Assembly: GCA_900617975.1 (NCBI GenBank)
Contig: UZAE01012534.1
Location: 4,920-38,185 of the forward strand
Reading direction: 5' to 3'
Length of the DNA stretch: 33,266 bases
Source of the DNA: Rodentolepis nana
Lineage: Eukaryota; Platyhelminthes; Cestoda; Cyclophyllidea; Hymenolepididae
Made by a program: the position numbers and the translations under genes. The notes under the pieces were generated by a model that was not told the DNA's origin, did not search any database, and saw only the letters and a program-made list of their open reading frames with translations. Positions within the stretch are counted from its first letter, which is position 1. The number at the start of each line of letters is the position of its first letter. Shown here one piece after another: positions 20,701 to 30,641 of this stretch.

Positions 20701-22885
20701 GAATTATGCATTGAGCAAATGTATCGTTCTACCGTTCAGTCGATAAGAATCGATAAACATTCAAGGTCATCGGAGGAAAATAGGGAAGACAGGGAGACAG
20801 AAAAAAGGGTGACAATGAACGAATAGAGAAAACGTGAAATATGAACGGGGGGAATACTTAATAGGGTTACCAAAAAAAGAAGAAAATTTAGGACAGGATA
20901 CAAAAGACATATCTATTTAAAATTTATGAAAATTGGAAAGTACTTGGGAAAAGATAAAGGCATGGGTAAACCTTAAGAAGACAAATTACAGAAGCGAGAA
21001 TTATTAGATAAAAGGAAGAGTAGTCTAAAATAAAGCCTTAAAGAAAGTTATTTTTAATGACAATATCCAGAACTTAATAAAATAAACCATTATTGATATA
21101 TAGCTTTGTTTTTAGGATGACGAAACAATGAAAATAAGAGAGATTTGAGACTCGAAGTCCGCGCATTAATAGAGTAGTTGGTTGGCCACGAAGTTCAGTG
21201 AAATCAGGAAACAACAACATAAATCAGTACGGATAAGTAGAGGTTTAGACATTTTCACATGAAACTGAACATAGACGGAAGATATTAAATCAAAGCCCAC
21301 AGAGCAGACCACTTTACCTGACAATCGATTTCTATAAATTTGGAGGGGGCAACTCTCTGATTACCTAGACGAGAGTCCTAAAAGACAAAAACTGAATAAA
21401 TCCAACTTTTTCCTATGATCTATAAGACACCACATTATCATCCTAGTTTAAAAGGGGAAACCAATAGCTTTATTAACAAATAAGAGATGGACATAGATTA
21501 GCGTTACCAAAGAAAACTCATATTCAGTTGAAGGAGATTTAGAGCTCCAACTTGGTAAGGAAGAATTCTAAAGTAAAATAAATCGATGCAAAGGACGGAA
21601 TGAAGTCACAAGTGAATAAAACATCGTAGTCGAGATAATATATGGTGATAAATACTTTCCGATATTAAATACTAGCATAATAAAAAGTCTACAAGCTTAT
21701 GGATTATGAAACTGAGAATTGGATGGTATTTTAAGAGATTTCAAATTATACCACCTGTTAGACAATAAAATGTTAGCACACCATAATTCGAAAGTTGATC
21801 AAATTCAGATTACAAGAATGCTTAAAATCATGACCTCATTGACTTAAATTAAACCACATATTCGATTCGATAGTATGGAAATATTTGCACAAAAATAGTG
21901 TTCTCAAGGGCCAATACCAAGAAAGCTAACTTTGTTATTTAACAAAAAGGAAAAATTTAGTCCTCCACGAGCACAACCTATATAGAAGATGAAATTAATC
22001 TCAAAAGATGTCATTTTCAGCACATGCGAGGTTCAATTAGAAGCCGCTATCGACCATAAATCACCATAACAAGAACTCTGTAAAAAAACAGCCAAAACCA
22101 AGAAGAAAACACAATTACATGGGGATATAATTAAAAACATCCTAGTAAAAGAAAAATGATGAGAAAAGATGTAATGATTGTGTCTGTAAGGAATGACTAT
22201 GAATCATAAGATAATCCGAGCGCATCAAAATAGAACAAAGAAAAAAACCTACTTTACAGAGAGAAGGAATGAGTTCTGAAATGTAGCTTTCGAGATCACC
22301 TTCCCGAAGGTAACCGTCGCCATGAGCATCGTAGAGGGAAATTCCAATTCGCGTTTGCTGCAACCAGACAGTTTTCATGACGTAGTTGAAGAAACTTAGA
22401 ATGTTCACGCGAGAAAATCGCTCTCCGTGACAGAGTTTGGCGAATATTGTTGCAGTGAAGTATTGCCTAGAAGAACGAGAATAAATTATGCCAAATGGAT
22501 TAAATAAAGAATAGAGAGCCAAACATATAGATATTTTAGCACTTGGCTTTAGGACAGGCTTCATCTTTGGCCTTCAGGAAGTTTGGGTACGTAATAAAAC
22601 TTCTTCCACTATCAGTAGAAGTATCCTTGTATTTCTCAAGAATATTCCATAAATCCTACCAAAATCAAGATATAAATACGACAAAATACTAACAGCTAAG
22701 TCTTCATTATCAAGGAGTCCCGCACTCTTAGCCTCTAGAAGGGAGGCCCTGGCTTCATCCCGAACCTTCTGAGCTAACAAAGTGTTGTTTGTATTCTGAA
22801 TTTCACAGCTGAGAGAAGAAACCACATTTACCTTAGTAAATAGTTCGTCAAGACGAATAGGATCTGTGACTATGGGTTTGAACAT
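17783..22885 (-). CDS. PPP2R3C: Serine/threonine-protein phosphatase 2A regulatory subunit B'' gamma
   Basis: This encodes a homologue of PPP2R3C (G5PR), an EF-hand regulatory subunit of protein phosphatase 2A. Core exons on the minus strand are 22885-22832, 22795-22694, 22655-22543, 22466-22253, 18772-18492, 18298-17960 and 17885-17783. They total 1206 nt and encode 401 residues when joined; the human protein is about 450. Phases agree at every junction. Conserved segments in order are LLDNEDLADLWNIL, FNYVMKTVWLQQTRIGISLY, an EF-hand loop DAHGDGYLREGD (about residues 136-147), FYVCTAVRKFLFFLDPLRAG, a second EF-hand loop DTDQNGMLSRKE (about 241-252), DYKVYLDFVLAMENR and the C-terminal MLYENREALAAG before TAG. 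The start is the first ATG of the exon; the N-terminus is shorter than in vertebrates and an upstream exon cannot be excluded. The first introns are very short (36, 38 and 76 nt). The fourth is 3480 nt and contains the micro-exon array described separately, so longer isoforms of up to about 602 residues are predicted. Overall confidence in family and core exons is high. Confidence 0.93.
18871..21567 (-). other. PPP2R3C: Array of 14 in-phase micro-exons inside the PPP2R3C-like gene
   Basis: Within the 3480 nt fourth intron, small open segments are bounded by AG upstream and GT downstream. In transcript order they are: 21567-21508 (60 nt, NSSLPSWSSKSPSTEYEFSL), 21377-21318 (60, DSRLGNQRVAPSKFIEIDCQ), 20603-20565 (39, VDTVSNESSLKSK), 20439-20392 (48, TEESTRNPEVIVKPPE), 20302-20264 (39, TDASLVDGSSTSE), 20197-20168 (30, VGESTSSKVE), 20096-20034 (63, DNCDQWCKLGLL...), 19907-19869 (39, SERPTKNSIHILQ), 19782-19756 (27, TDESVSASK), 19635-19612 (24, KEETEELE), 19476-19432 (45, VTKLKKLEQYPLSAS), 19292-19230 (63, WPVFELFWAPLYSP...), 19141-19124 (18, GEELTE) and 18918-18871 (48, TIDSNPLFNYSMELEQ). 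Every one is a multiple of three and phase 0, matching the flanking core exons (ends CK, resumes LNGVDD). Together they add 603 nt, or 201 residues, mostly polar and Ser/Thr/Glu-rich. The last has the weakest acceptor. Individual exons could be constitutive or alternative; the sequence alone cannot decide. Confidence 0.8.
20356..20373 (+). repeat. G18 homopolymer run (C18 on the transcribed-strand sense)
   Basis: Eighteen consecutive G residues lie in the intron between two micro-exons (20439-20392 and 20302-20264). In the sense of the minus-strand transcript this is a C18 run about 54 nt upstream of the next exon, so it may act as part of a pyrimidine tract. Its length is likely to vary between individuals and may be uncertain in the assembly. 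Confidence 0.9.
21259..22141 (-). other. PPP2R3C: Additional tentative micro-exons in the same intron
   Basis: These weaker candidates are kept apart from the array. A 23 nt segment (22141-22119) and a 13 nt segment (22077-22065) have fair splice signals, are separated by a 41 nt intron and together make 36 nt in phase (DVFNYIPIVLVM). A 12 nt segment at 21442-21431 (DDNV) has a good acceptor but a weak donor (GTGTCT). A 6 nt segment at 21264-21259 (codons TTT CAT) lies between TTCAG and GTGAAA. Segments this small can arise by chance in pyrimidine-rich DNA. I would accept them only with transcript evidence. Confidence 0.3.
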
Positions 22886-23226
22886 ATTGCGTGCTTGATA
22901 TAAATACGGATATTAGACGTTAAGTTGACGGCTAACACAAATTCACAACGAAGCAAATTGAAAATATGAAGAGCTGTAGGTCAAAAGCAAAAAATAAAGT
23001 GGTCTTAGAAATTTATGCTAATATATAATTTTTCAAATAACGCCTAAAAATATAAGTTTCGAAGTCATTTTATTCTTTATCTGATACACTTTCAAATGGT
23101 TAACAGAGTTATTAAATCAATTAAAATTTAATTCACTGAAAGCAAATTAATTGTGAAAGTAGTTATTAAATCTATACAACAATTTTATTAGTCATTTTTA
23201 AGATATTTTGTTTAATTTCTCTTTAG
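22886..23226. promoter_or_regulatory. Divergent intergenic region
   Basis: About 340-500 nt separate the start of the minus-strand PPP2R3C-like gene from the first supportable exon of the plus-strand TSP1 membrane-protein gene. It is AT-rich. A TATAAAT-like motif occurs just upstream of the minus-strand ATG (around 22900). No signal-peptide exon for the plus-strand gene is visible here, so its true 5' end may lie elsewhere. If so, the head-to-head arrangement is only apparent. Confidence 0.3.
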
Positions 23227-23275
23227 TGTAGGCGTACCAAACAACTGCCTTTGAATAACTGTCCTCCTTATTTAC
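23227..23275 (+). CDS. Possible upstream exon of the TSP1 membrane-protein gene
   Basis: After TTTCTCTTTAG a 49 nt segment reads CRRTKQLPLNNCPPYL plus one base. That base joins in phase with the two leading bases of the exon at 23388. The cysteine spacing could be the end of a preceding thrombospondin type-1 repeat. The donor (GTTTGT) is weak, so the exon is tentative. Confidence 0.3.
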
Positions 23276-23387
23276 GTTTGTATCTTTTATTTCCTTCATT
23301 ACTTATCATTTCAAGGGTAATCTTATAAGCTTATTTTTTAGCAGCTTAAAAAATTATTTTCTGGTCTTGAAGTTTTATCCTTTTCAG

Positions 23388-26300
23388 TGGCTGACCTTAT
23401 TTTACGTATGATTTGGCCTTTTTCTTGGTGTGAATGGACCGAATGGTCCGTTTGTTCTGTGGAACCTTGTTATCCTGGTCGACGTCGCACATATCCCGCT
23501 GTTTCTCGCTCTCCAAAGGAATCTGCAATGCGAGAGTACTGTGTGAATTCTACCGAGCTTCCCATTACCGCTCTTCGCTGGCCAGAAACTGATGAAACTT
23601 ATTCGTCTGTACCGATTAACCCAATGCATATGCGCAGTCGGATTTGCAACTGTACCAGGAAAGGGTTCAGTTTTATCGGCCGTCTTCTGGGCTCCTGCAA
23701 AAGTAATTTTTATAACTGGAATTTCCGAATCCTAAAACTTTCTAATGAAGTAACAACCTCTGGTATCTAAATGCGGTTCTCAGTATTATTGCAGTTCCCC
23801 AATTTTGTTTTTCACGCTCAGAGCTACTTCATTGAACTATAAATTACAATTTTTTGGCATTACCTCGGGCGCTAAAACTAATTATCCTTATTGAAGCATT
23901 ACGTGAGTTAGTGAAAACACTTAATTGGTTCCACTCAGCATCGTCTTCTGCTTGATCTCTTTAATCTCTTAATTGATTTCTCGCACATGGCTTGATGGGA
24001 ACTGTTTTCTACATCATGTTCCCTTTTTATTAATATTAGTATAGGATTATCCGAAGTTCCCTATTCATTATTTTTTTCTGCAAATATTCGTCTATATAAG
24101 ATGCTTCCAACATAGCAGGCTTATTTCGTATTCATTCTATTTCATTATTGATGGGTCATTTGTGGCATTCGCTAATAGGAACGATTATATTGCGTTCTTT
24201 AAACCCATGTATCCAAGGTCCTCTATTAGTGGTGCCCACATCAGTTGGATCGCTCAGTTTACCTGGATTCGCTCCTGCTAAACTCACATTCTGCCGCTTC
24301 GCTTTTCGACCAGTTTTAGCATATGAAAACTCGCATCTCTGGATGGGCGTCAGTTGATATTGGCCTCGAGGCCTCTTATATTTCTTTTACCTAATTGGAA
24401 AAAGTGGATCTTAAGACTTCCTCTGAATTTCTATATATATTTAATCAAGTATAATTAGTCAACATTAATTAAAAACAGACAATTGATGTGATTGAGTATT
24501 TAGAAATCTCAGCAGTTTACTCTTCTAGGTTTGATTCTAATAATTCGACCTTATCGAATTAGCTTGCTTTGTTTAATTTTTAACCCATTCAAAAGGATGG
24601 GTACTTGTGTTAATGTACTCACAAGCGATTTGTCGTTGCTTGTTGGGCTTTTTTCCTCAGATATACGCTTAAGCAGACTAAATCATAATACACCAGTACT
24701 TAGTCACCAATTTTAACCCTTTTCTTTTTAGGGAATGACGAGGTTGTAGATTGTCACAGTTGTTTCCGTGCTAATTCCACAGTCTTCACTCACACCACAG
24801 GTGGTGGAGCCCTTCTATCTTGTAGCCAACTCGCTGATGTTCGTAACGCTGAAGCTGTGGCTAGTGCAGTGGCAAGCTCGAACCGGTTCTACGCCATCCT
24901 GGGTGGTGCCTTGGGCGCAGCCGCCTTCCTTGTTCTAGTCTTCTGTTGTGTTCGTTTCTTCCTTATCTCATCATCATCGAATTCCTCCGCATCCCGACGT
25001 AGGGCTGCTCGAAGGGCGGCTGAAAACACTGCTGGTGAAGGTGGCACTAGTCAAGGTTTAGTTGATGATGATGATCCTGCTCTTAGAAGATCCAGAGTTG
25101 GATTACCTTATTCACATTTGTGAGTCTCTTGTTTTACTATCGATATCACCATATACCTAATGACCTAGGGATGTATTTCATATCGGTAGTGTGCAATAAT
25201 GTTGTATCCAGGGTTTTGAACAATGGAATCCTTTCATTCTTCATTCCTTTTTAAGTTTTTTTTCTCTATTAAAACCAGCTCGGCTTAGATGAATGAATAC
25301 TGCTGCTTTTTGCATAAATCTTTTTAAATCTACCATAAACCCTGAAGATGACATTCTTGTATGTAGCCATGTCCTTTATTAGATGTGAAGCATCAACAAG
25401 CTTTGATATGGTGGTCCTTGCCTCATGTTACCTCAGTTTATATCTAGAAATGTCCCATGCTTCTTATTCCTTTTGGCATTCGATTAAGTTTAGGCCCCAA
25501 AACTGTCCGCTGTACTTATTAGCTTTCCTTTCTTCAGTTAATCTCTTCAGTAGCAAATTCCGTTCTTTTTTGTTAATTTACACGAGTTTATAGTGACTTT
25601 TTCAGAAACTGGTACTTTCGGTATACCCTCTGCCCACTGTCCCAGTAACCATCTTTCCTTGCAGTAATGAAGTTGAAATAACTTTCGATGATTTTCTACA
25701 TCTGTCATTGCCCATGGCACCTGAATAAAAATGAACAATAAATGAGTTCACTGTTTTTCCAAATCAGGAACTCAAGATTAATGGGCGCGAAAGGGAGTGT
25801 GCGTGTGCGAGAGAGAGAGAGCTTAAGGCAGGAAAACAAGTAAAGAGAACGAGGAAGAACACTAGAATTCACCGACTGTACCTTCTGTCTTGTACTCGTC
25901 GTATTCTCAGATTTACCAGGTGAATTTTGAGTTATTGGGAAAGAGACGAGTGCAAGTCTCCAATCAATATTCCCCCTGTCTCGATTAAACAAATTTCAAG
26001 CTAACTAAATCAACACGTGACCATAATTTTTAATCAAACTGAATTAAATGGTTTTCGGTTGGAAATTGTAGGAATGTTTTCTTGCGAATCCTTTAATGCT
26101 TGGAAACGATTTTGTTCATGGAATGAACTAGTACGGAAGTTTATGTCTAAAACAATCTTACGTTGCTTAAATTACTGAAGCATTTGGTTTGCATTCCCAT
26201 ATAGAATATGGTTCAATTTAAGTTCATGTTTATTGTGACATTTAAATCCCATGAATTGACAGCCAAATTACCGAGTGAGTTTATTTCCATTATATTCCAA

Positions 26301-29300
26301 ACCTCTTTGATTTGCCGTCGTGTTCGCGCAGGCCACATCAATTTATGTGTACCCCATTGTAGCTAAAAACAGCTCAATGAGATTAGCAAAGTTGTTTAAT
26401 TAAGCAATTGAAAAGTACTTTCCATGGGGTTTCAGTGTTCTGTTGGTTATAGATTGCATTGTGATTGGGGTATTATTGTTGTTCGAACAGTGGCACTTTG
26501 AACGGTGCAAGTTTTTTTTACAAGTTAGTATCGCACAGTCTTCTGCAATTTTGGACTAATTTCCTTTTTTGCATGTGTTTGGAATCAGACTATCATTTTA
26601 CTTCACGAATTTTCTTGATGCTGGCATTTCACGGATAATCTCCATCATCTGAATAAAATTAGGATATAAGGGGATATTAGGAGGTGCGTCATCGTTTTAG
26701 GCACCCCCATGGTGTATCGGTGTTAGTTACCCGGGCAAGGTCCGTTGAGGTAGGAGCGTTGCAACAGTTTTGGAGGGGGTGGGGTGGGGGGGGGGGGGGT
26801 TGAAGCATACCTGTTCTTATTGATTCGCCAGTCTTGCCCCAACCACTTCGATTCGACTCAGACATGTCCTCTTCTCGGTGCACTCTAGCTCTTCCCCTAT
26901 GAAGTGAAATAATCAAAGCTTTATTTAATCTGTAAGGTGTATTTTTTTTCATGCTCACATTGAGGCTGCAGCATTCACGACACGTGAGATAAAGGTTAGC
27001 CTTGAAAGCATCTTAATTGTCAAACCTATGTAGTGAAAAAGGTCATGTTATTACTTTTGAATTCCAATTTCGTTAGGTCAATCGCCTTATTGAATATTTA
27101 AGTGGTTTAACCCCTTAGTCATGCCCTATTCAATGTTTCAGGACTTGTTTCTCTAATAGTAAATTGTTACGATGCTCGTAATTAGCTGACAATTTGATTT
27201 ACCTGCATCGTTGTTCGTGTTGCCCAGATTCATGCATATCTTCTTGTAGCCAATAACGGTTAATCATGAGTTGTTAATTAAGGCTAATATTTTCCCCCCG
27301 AATCCTCTCTTCCATGGTCTCTAATTGTAATATCAATTGAAATTAGCCCCCTTGGCTCATCATTCTCCTTTCGCGTGATTGGATTATATTCGCTGTCATA
27401 TGTTCTTATTAAATCGTAGGCCACGAAATGCCCCCTAGGGCGAAAGCACTTTAAAAGTCCCTTGCTAGCGCAAATGTTAATGCTGATGGTGATGCTGTTT
27501 GCTGAACTATAATCGAGTGACTTGTTACATTTGTTTGGTAATTTTCCTTTTAACAGCCAACTTTTGGCCATGCCTATTCAAAATTCGTCAACTCATTTTT
27601 TTCTCCGAATTCTCAGAAATGCAATTTTTCCTGACTTTGAAATTAACCCCGTTTATGCGCTCTTAAGGTAAAGGTGAGTTTGAATAAATACTTCAAATTG
27701 CTAGTTGGGATATTCACGGCATTAAGCCGTTTAGCGGAATGCTAGAATAGCTAAAAGTTCATTCCTCTATAATCGTTTAACTATCTTCCTCAATATAGTC
27801 AAGGGTTAAAGCCAATGGAGATTAGCAATAAGAAGATATCTAGATTATGAGTACCTAGATCAATATTATCTTTTCATTTAGTTTACTTTTTTAATGATAG
27901 TCACTGAGCAATGTTTATCTTGCTTTCTCATGAAGTAGAAAATAGTATACCTCCACGCTATGAGATTCTCAGTTTAGTCTCACTAGGAAGCTATGTCTTC
28001 TTTGATATAATTTAGTATGATCTAGGTCGTTCGCTGAATATATATTTTTTACAACAGCAGTTGCCCAAACTCAAAAAAAATAGTGTGGAGCTTCAGTCTT
28101 GTAAAGACAGTACAACTGGTCAAACGTGTGTGGGGGGGGGGGGGGGAACGGGTATTGATTGCCGGTGACAAATTTGCCGCCCTCCGTTAAATCGATTTCC
28201 TAGCATGTCCTGAAAAATAGTTCAATTTCATTGTGGTTCAATTAAATTCAAAGTAGGCTCTAAGTAAAAAGCTGCCCGTGGGTGTAATGTCTGTGACAGG
28301 GTTTTTTTAAGCTTCGTTAGTAAAGTGCTAGTGCAAATTGACTTGTTCGACAGATTACCCGTGTCTAATCAAGGAAAAATGTGGTTTGTTTATTCACTCC
28401 ATCTTAATTTAGTCTGAAATTATGTCAACTGTGTGTGAATTTTAATTCAATCCTGTTAATTATTGGCAAGTCCCTTGATTCTGGAATTCGTTTTTAGGTG
28501 GCTAAATACAGCCCCATAAAAAAATGAACTTTTTTCTACCCAAGAAATGTGTTGAAAATCTACTTCCTCATTTATCATTTAGTAATAGTCAAGAGGTATT
28601 TCATATCTCGATTTGTATGCTTACGTTCCTTTATTTTTTGGTTTCTTTAGTCTACCGTATTTTACAGATTCCGGAGTTCAGTGGTTAAGAATAAGTTGGA
28701 ACTTGTGCAAAGTTAGAAATTGATCGAAATCCATTTTTAGCTTCTTTCTGAGGTTTGGCAGAACGGAATTTTGTTGTCTTACACATGATCTGTCATTGGC
28801 CACTCTTGTTAGGTATCTAGATGTTAACTACTACAACAATCAGCAATTCCCAATAGGCATCTGAACTCAATTTAGACTTCTCTTTAAAATAACTGCGGAT
28901 GGACACATTGCGTAACCCTTGGTGGAGTTGGACACATCCGAAAAACATGACAGATTGACAAATGTAGTCTGCATGAAACGAGGTGTGCTCTTTGGGTTGT
29001 ATGAAAGCCAAGCCATCTCAAGGTAAAAGTTGTTGTCATCGAAAAAGAACCAGTTTCTTTGTGCTTCAGAAGGATGCTTCACTTTGCTCGGAAGTTTTTT
29101 CATCCTTGGTTCTCTTCATGGTTCCACTTATGCGAGAATTTTAACTGGGTTGTAGAAGTAGAGGCCATAATTGAGTGCTAACTTCATGGTGGAAGTCGAA
29201 ACCTTGAATTGATGGAGATGACAAAGCCCGAATTCCGATGTTGAGCTATTTCACATCAGATGATTGTGGAAATCTGCTGTGGGAGCACAATCAGTCTGAA

Positions 29301-30641
29301 TACTCTGTTAATTTGCTTTCTTCTAGCCACAGTAGTCTCGTTGTCTCCATTGCAACTTTCAATTTCATGTTGGACTGCCTTCGAGGAGTGTTGAGGAACC
29401 ATAATCTTTTTATTTTGATGACCAAGACAGATCGCCTATGACTCAAATGGGCTCCAGTGACAATTTTTCGCTTCCAACACGTATTTGAATGGAAATGGGG
29501 GGGGGGTTGTAAACTTTTAAAAGAAACACAGTGTCCGAAAGCATCTTTAATTAGTGTGTACGAAAAAAAACGGCCAAATATTGTTCAGTTAAATTTATCC
29601 TGAACTCCTTATGTGCCCATTTACTGCATTTAGCATCGCATAGTATTTAATTAATATTACTAAATATATCATTAGTTATTTGTAATCACTTTTATGGAAC
29701 TGTATTTTGACGCCTTTTTTCTTTCGATCTTTCCTATCCATCATAATTACATTTTAGCTCGATTCGAAGTTTCAGATGAGTTTTTTTTCATAATTATGAC
29801 TTTATTTCTTCACTAGTTTCCCCTCAACACGCGTATTTGATATTTTCTGAGAGCAGGCATCTGACATCAACATTTTCATTTTAAAAATAAGGAATAATTG
29901 CATCCAATTCCACTTCAATTTGTTTAGGCAACATTTGCAACTCCCATAGACAACTTATTTTTTGTTGATTCATTATTTATTTTTGGTTATTGCTAGTAAT
30001 TGTTACATTTCAGTACAATTGCAGCCAAATATTTGAACATATTTACTTATGAGTAACTTCCATATATCGCCTTTTCTTTACTATAATTACATTTGAAAAA
30101 TCAAAAATAGCCACTTGTAGGTTTTAATCACATCTGATTACGTGAAATAACAAGATCATGAGGAGGTATAGAGTAGGAATATAAAATTGAGCAGTCATCC
30201 AGTGTCTTGGTTTATTTGAAATCATGAGTTATTTAGCAAGGCATTATTCATTTCAGTTGGAATTCTGAACTTCCACCGGCATATAAGGACGTAATGGGCA
30301 TGGCAGTTGTGCTTCCAATCGATCCGGACAATCCACTCACCGTTCAAGCCGACGAGTCTGCCAGAGGGTGTTTGTCTCCATCTACCATGCCACCTCTTCC
30401 AGATTCCACATCTCATACGCAATCTCATTTGCCTTCAATTCCGGTGCAACCAAATCCAATGCCCCCCGAAATTGGTGGAAAGCCCGACATTGATGGTGAC
30501 GAGTATTCAGATGAGCCCCCACCTCCCAGTTACCAGGAGGTCATCGCTTTCTCTCCTTCCGCAGCTGACATGCGCCAACGTATTATGGCTGCTTCTGCGG
30601 AGACCCCTGGAGCTATTCAACAGACACATTCACCTGCTTAA
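23388..30641 (+). CDS. TSP1-domain, single-pass membrane protein with PPxY tail (5' end missing)
   Basis: Three exons join with matching phases: 23388-23702, 24732-25119 and 30257-30641 (stop TAA), with introns of 1029 and 5137 nt. The first carries a thrombospondin type-1 signature, WCEWTEWSVC, followed by CYPGRRRTY and further cysteines (RSRICNCTRKG). The second has a short Cys segment (VVDCHSCFRANST) and a membrane helix (ILGGALGAAAFLVLVFCCVRF). A basic stop-transfer region with SRRRAARRAA and an acidic DDDD patch follow. The third is a proline-rich cytoplasmic tail with LPPAYKDV and PPPPSYQEV, two PPxY motifs of the kind bound by WW domains, including NEDD4-type ubiquitin ligases. The inferred role is a type I surface protein with adhesion or ligand-binding outside and WW-domain-regulated trafficking inside. 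No signal peptide is found, so at least one 5' exon is missing. I do not recognise an exact orthologue; the TM plus PPxY layout recalls Shisa-like adaptors, but that is only an analogy. Confidence 0.82.
25120..30256. other. Long intron of the TSP1 membrane-protein gene
   Basis: The intron begins GTGAGT and ends ATTTCAG. It contains G runs of 14 (26786-26799), 15 (28132-28146) and 10 (29497-29506), and a short GA-dinucleotide run near 25811-25821. Frames open on the minus strand at 27284-27571 and 28867-29103 look somewhat protein-like. The latter is listed as a possible pseudogene. Nothing else can be supported. Confidence 0.6.
28866..29402 (-). pseudogene. Possible decayed coding fragment, unidentified
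   Basis: On the minus strand, 29402-29256 is open from ATG (MVPQHSSKAVQHEIESCNGD) to TGA. Further along, 29103-28867 encodes a protein-like stretch including NWFFFDDNNFYLEMAWLSYN. The frame of the second part extends upstream, through two in-frame stops, into LNYGLYFYNPVKILA. The region is less AT-rich than its surroundings and lacks low-complexity sequence. It could be a broken gene copy or mobile-element remnant lying inside the intron. I recognise no family, and chance open frames are a real alternative. Confidence 0.25.

Noticed and set aside
21661..21780. Possible 3 nt exon (GTG) near 21747 and a 16 nt segment near 21674
   Set aside because: The 3 nt case has borders but no way to distinguish it from chance. 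The 16 nt case is out of phase and meets a stop in the combinations tried.
23402..23629. Minus-strand frame of 75 codons
   Set aside because: It lies antisense to the TSP1 exon, which has clear domain support.
27284..27571. Minus-strand frame of 95 codons inside the long TSP1-gene intron
   Set aside because: The composition is protein-like, but there is no recognisable domain, no splice context and no neighbouring exon.
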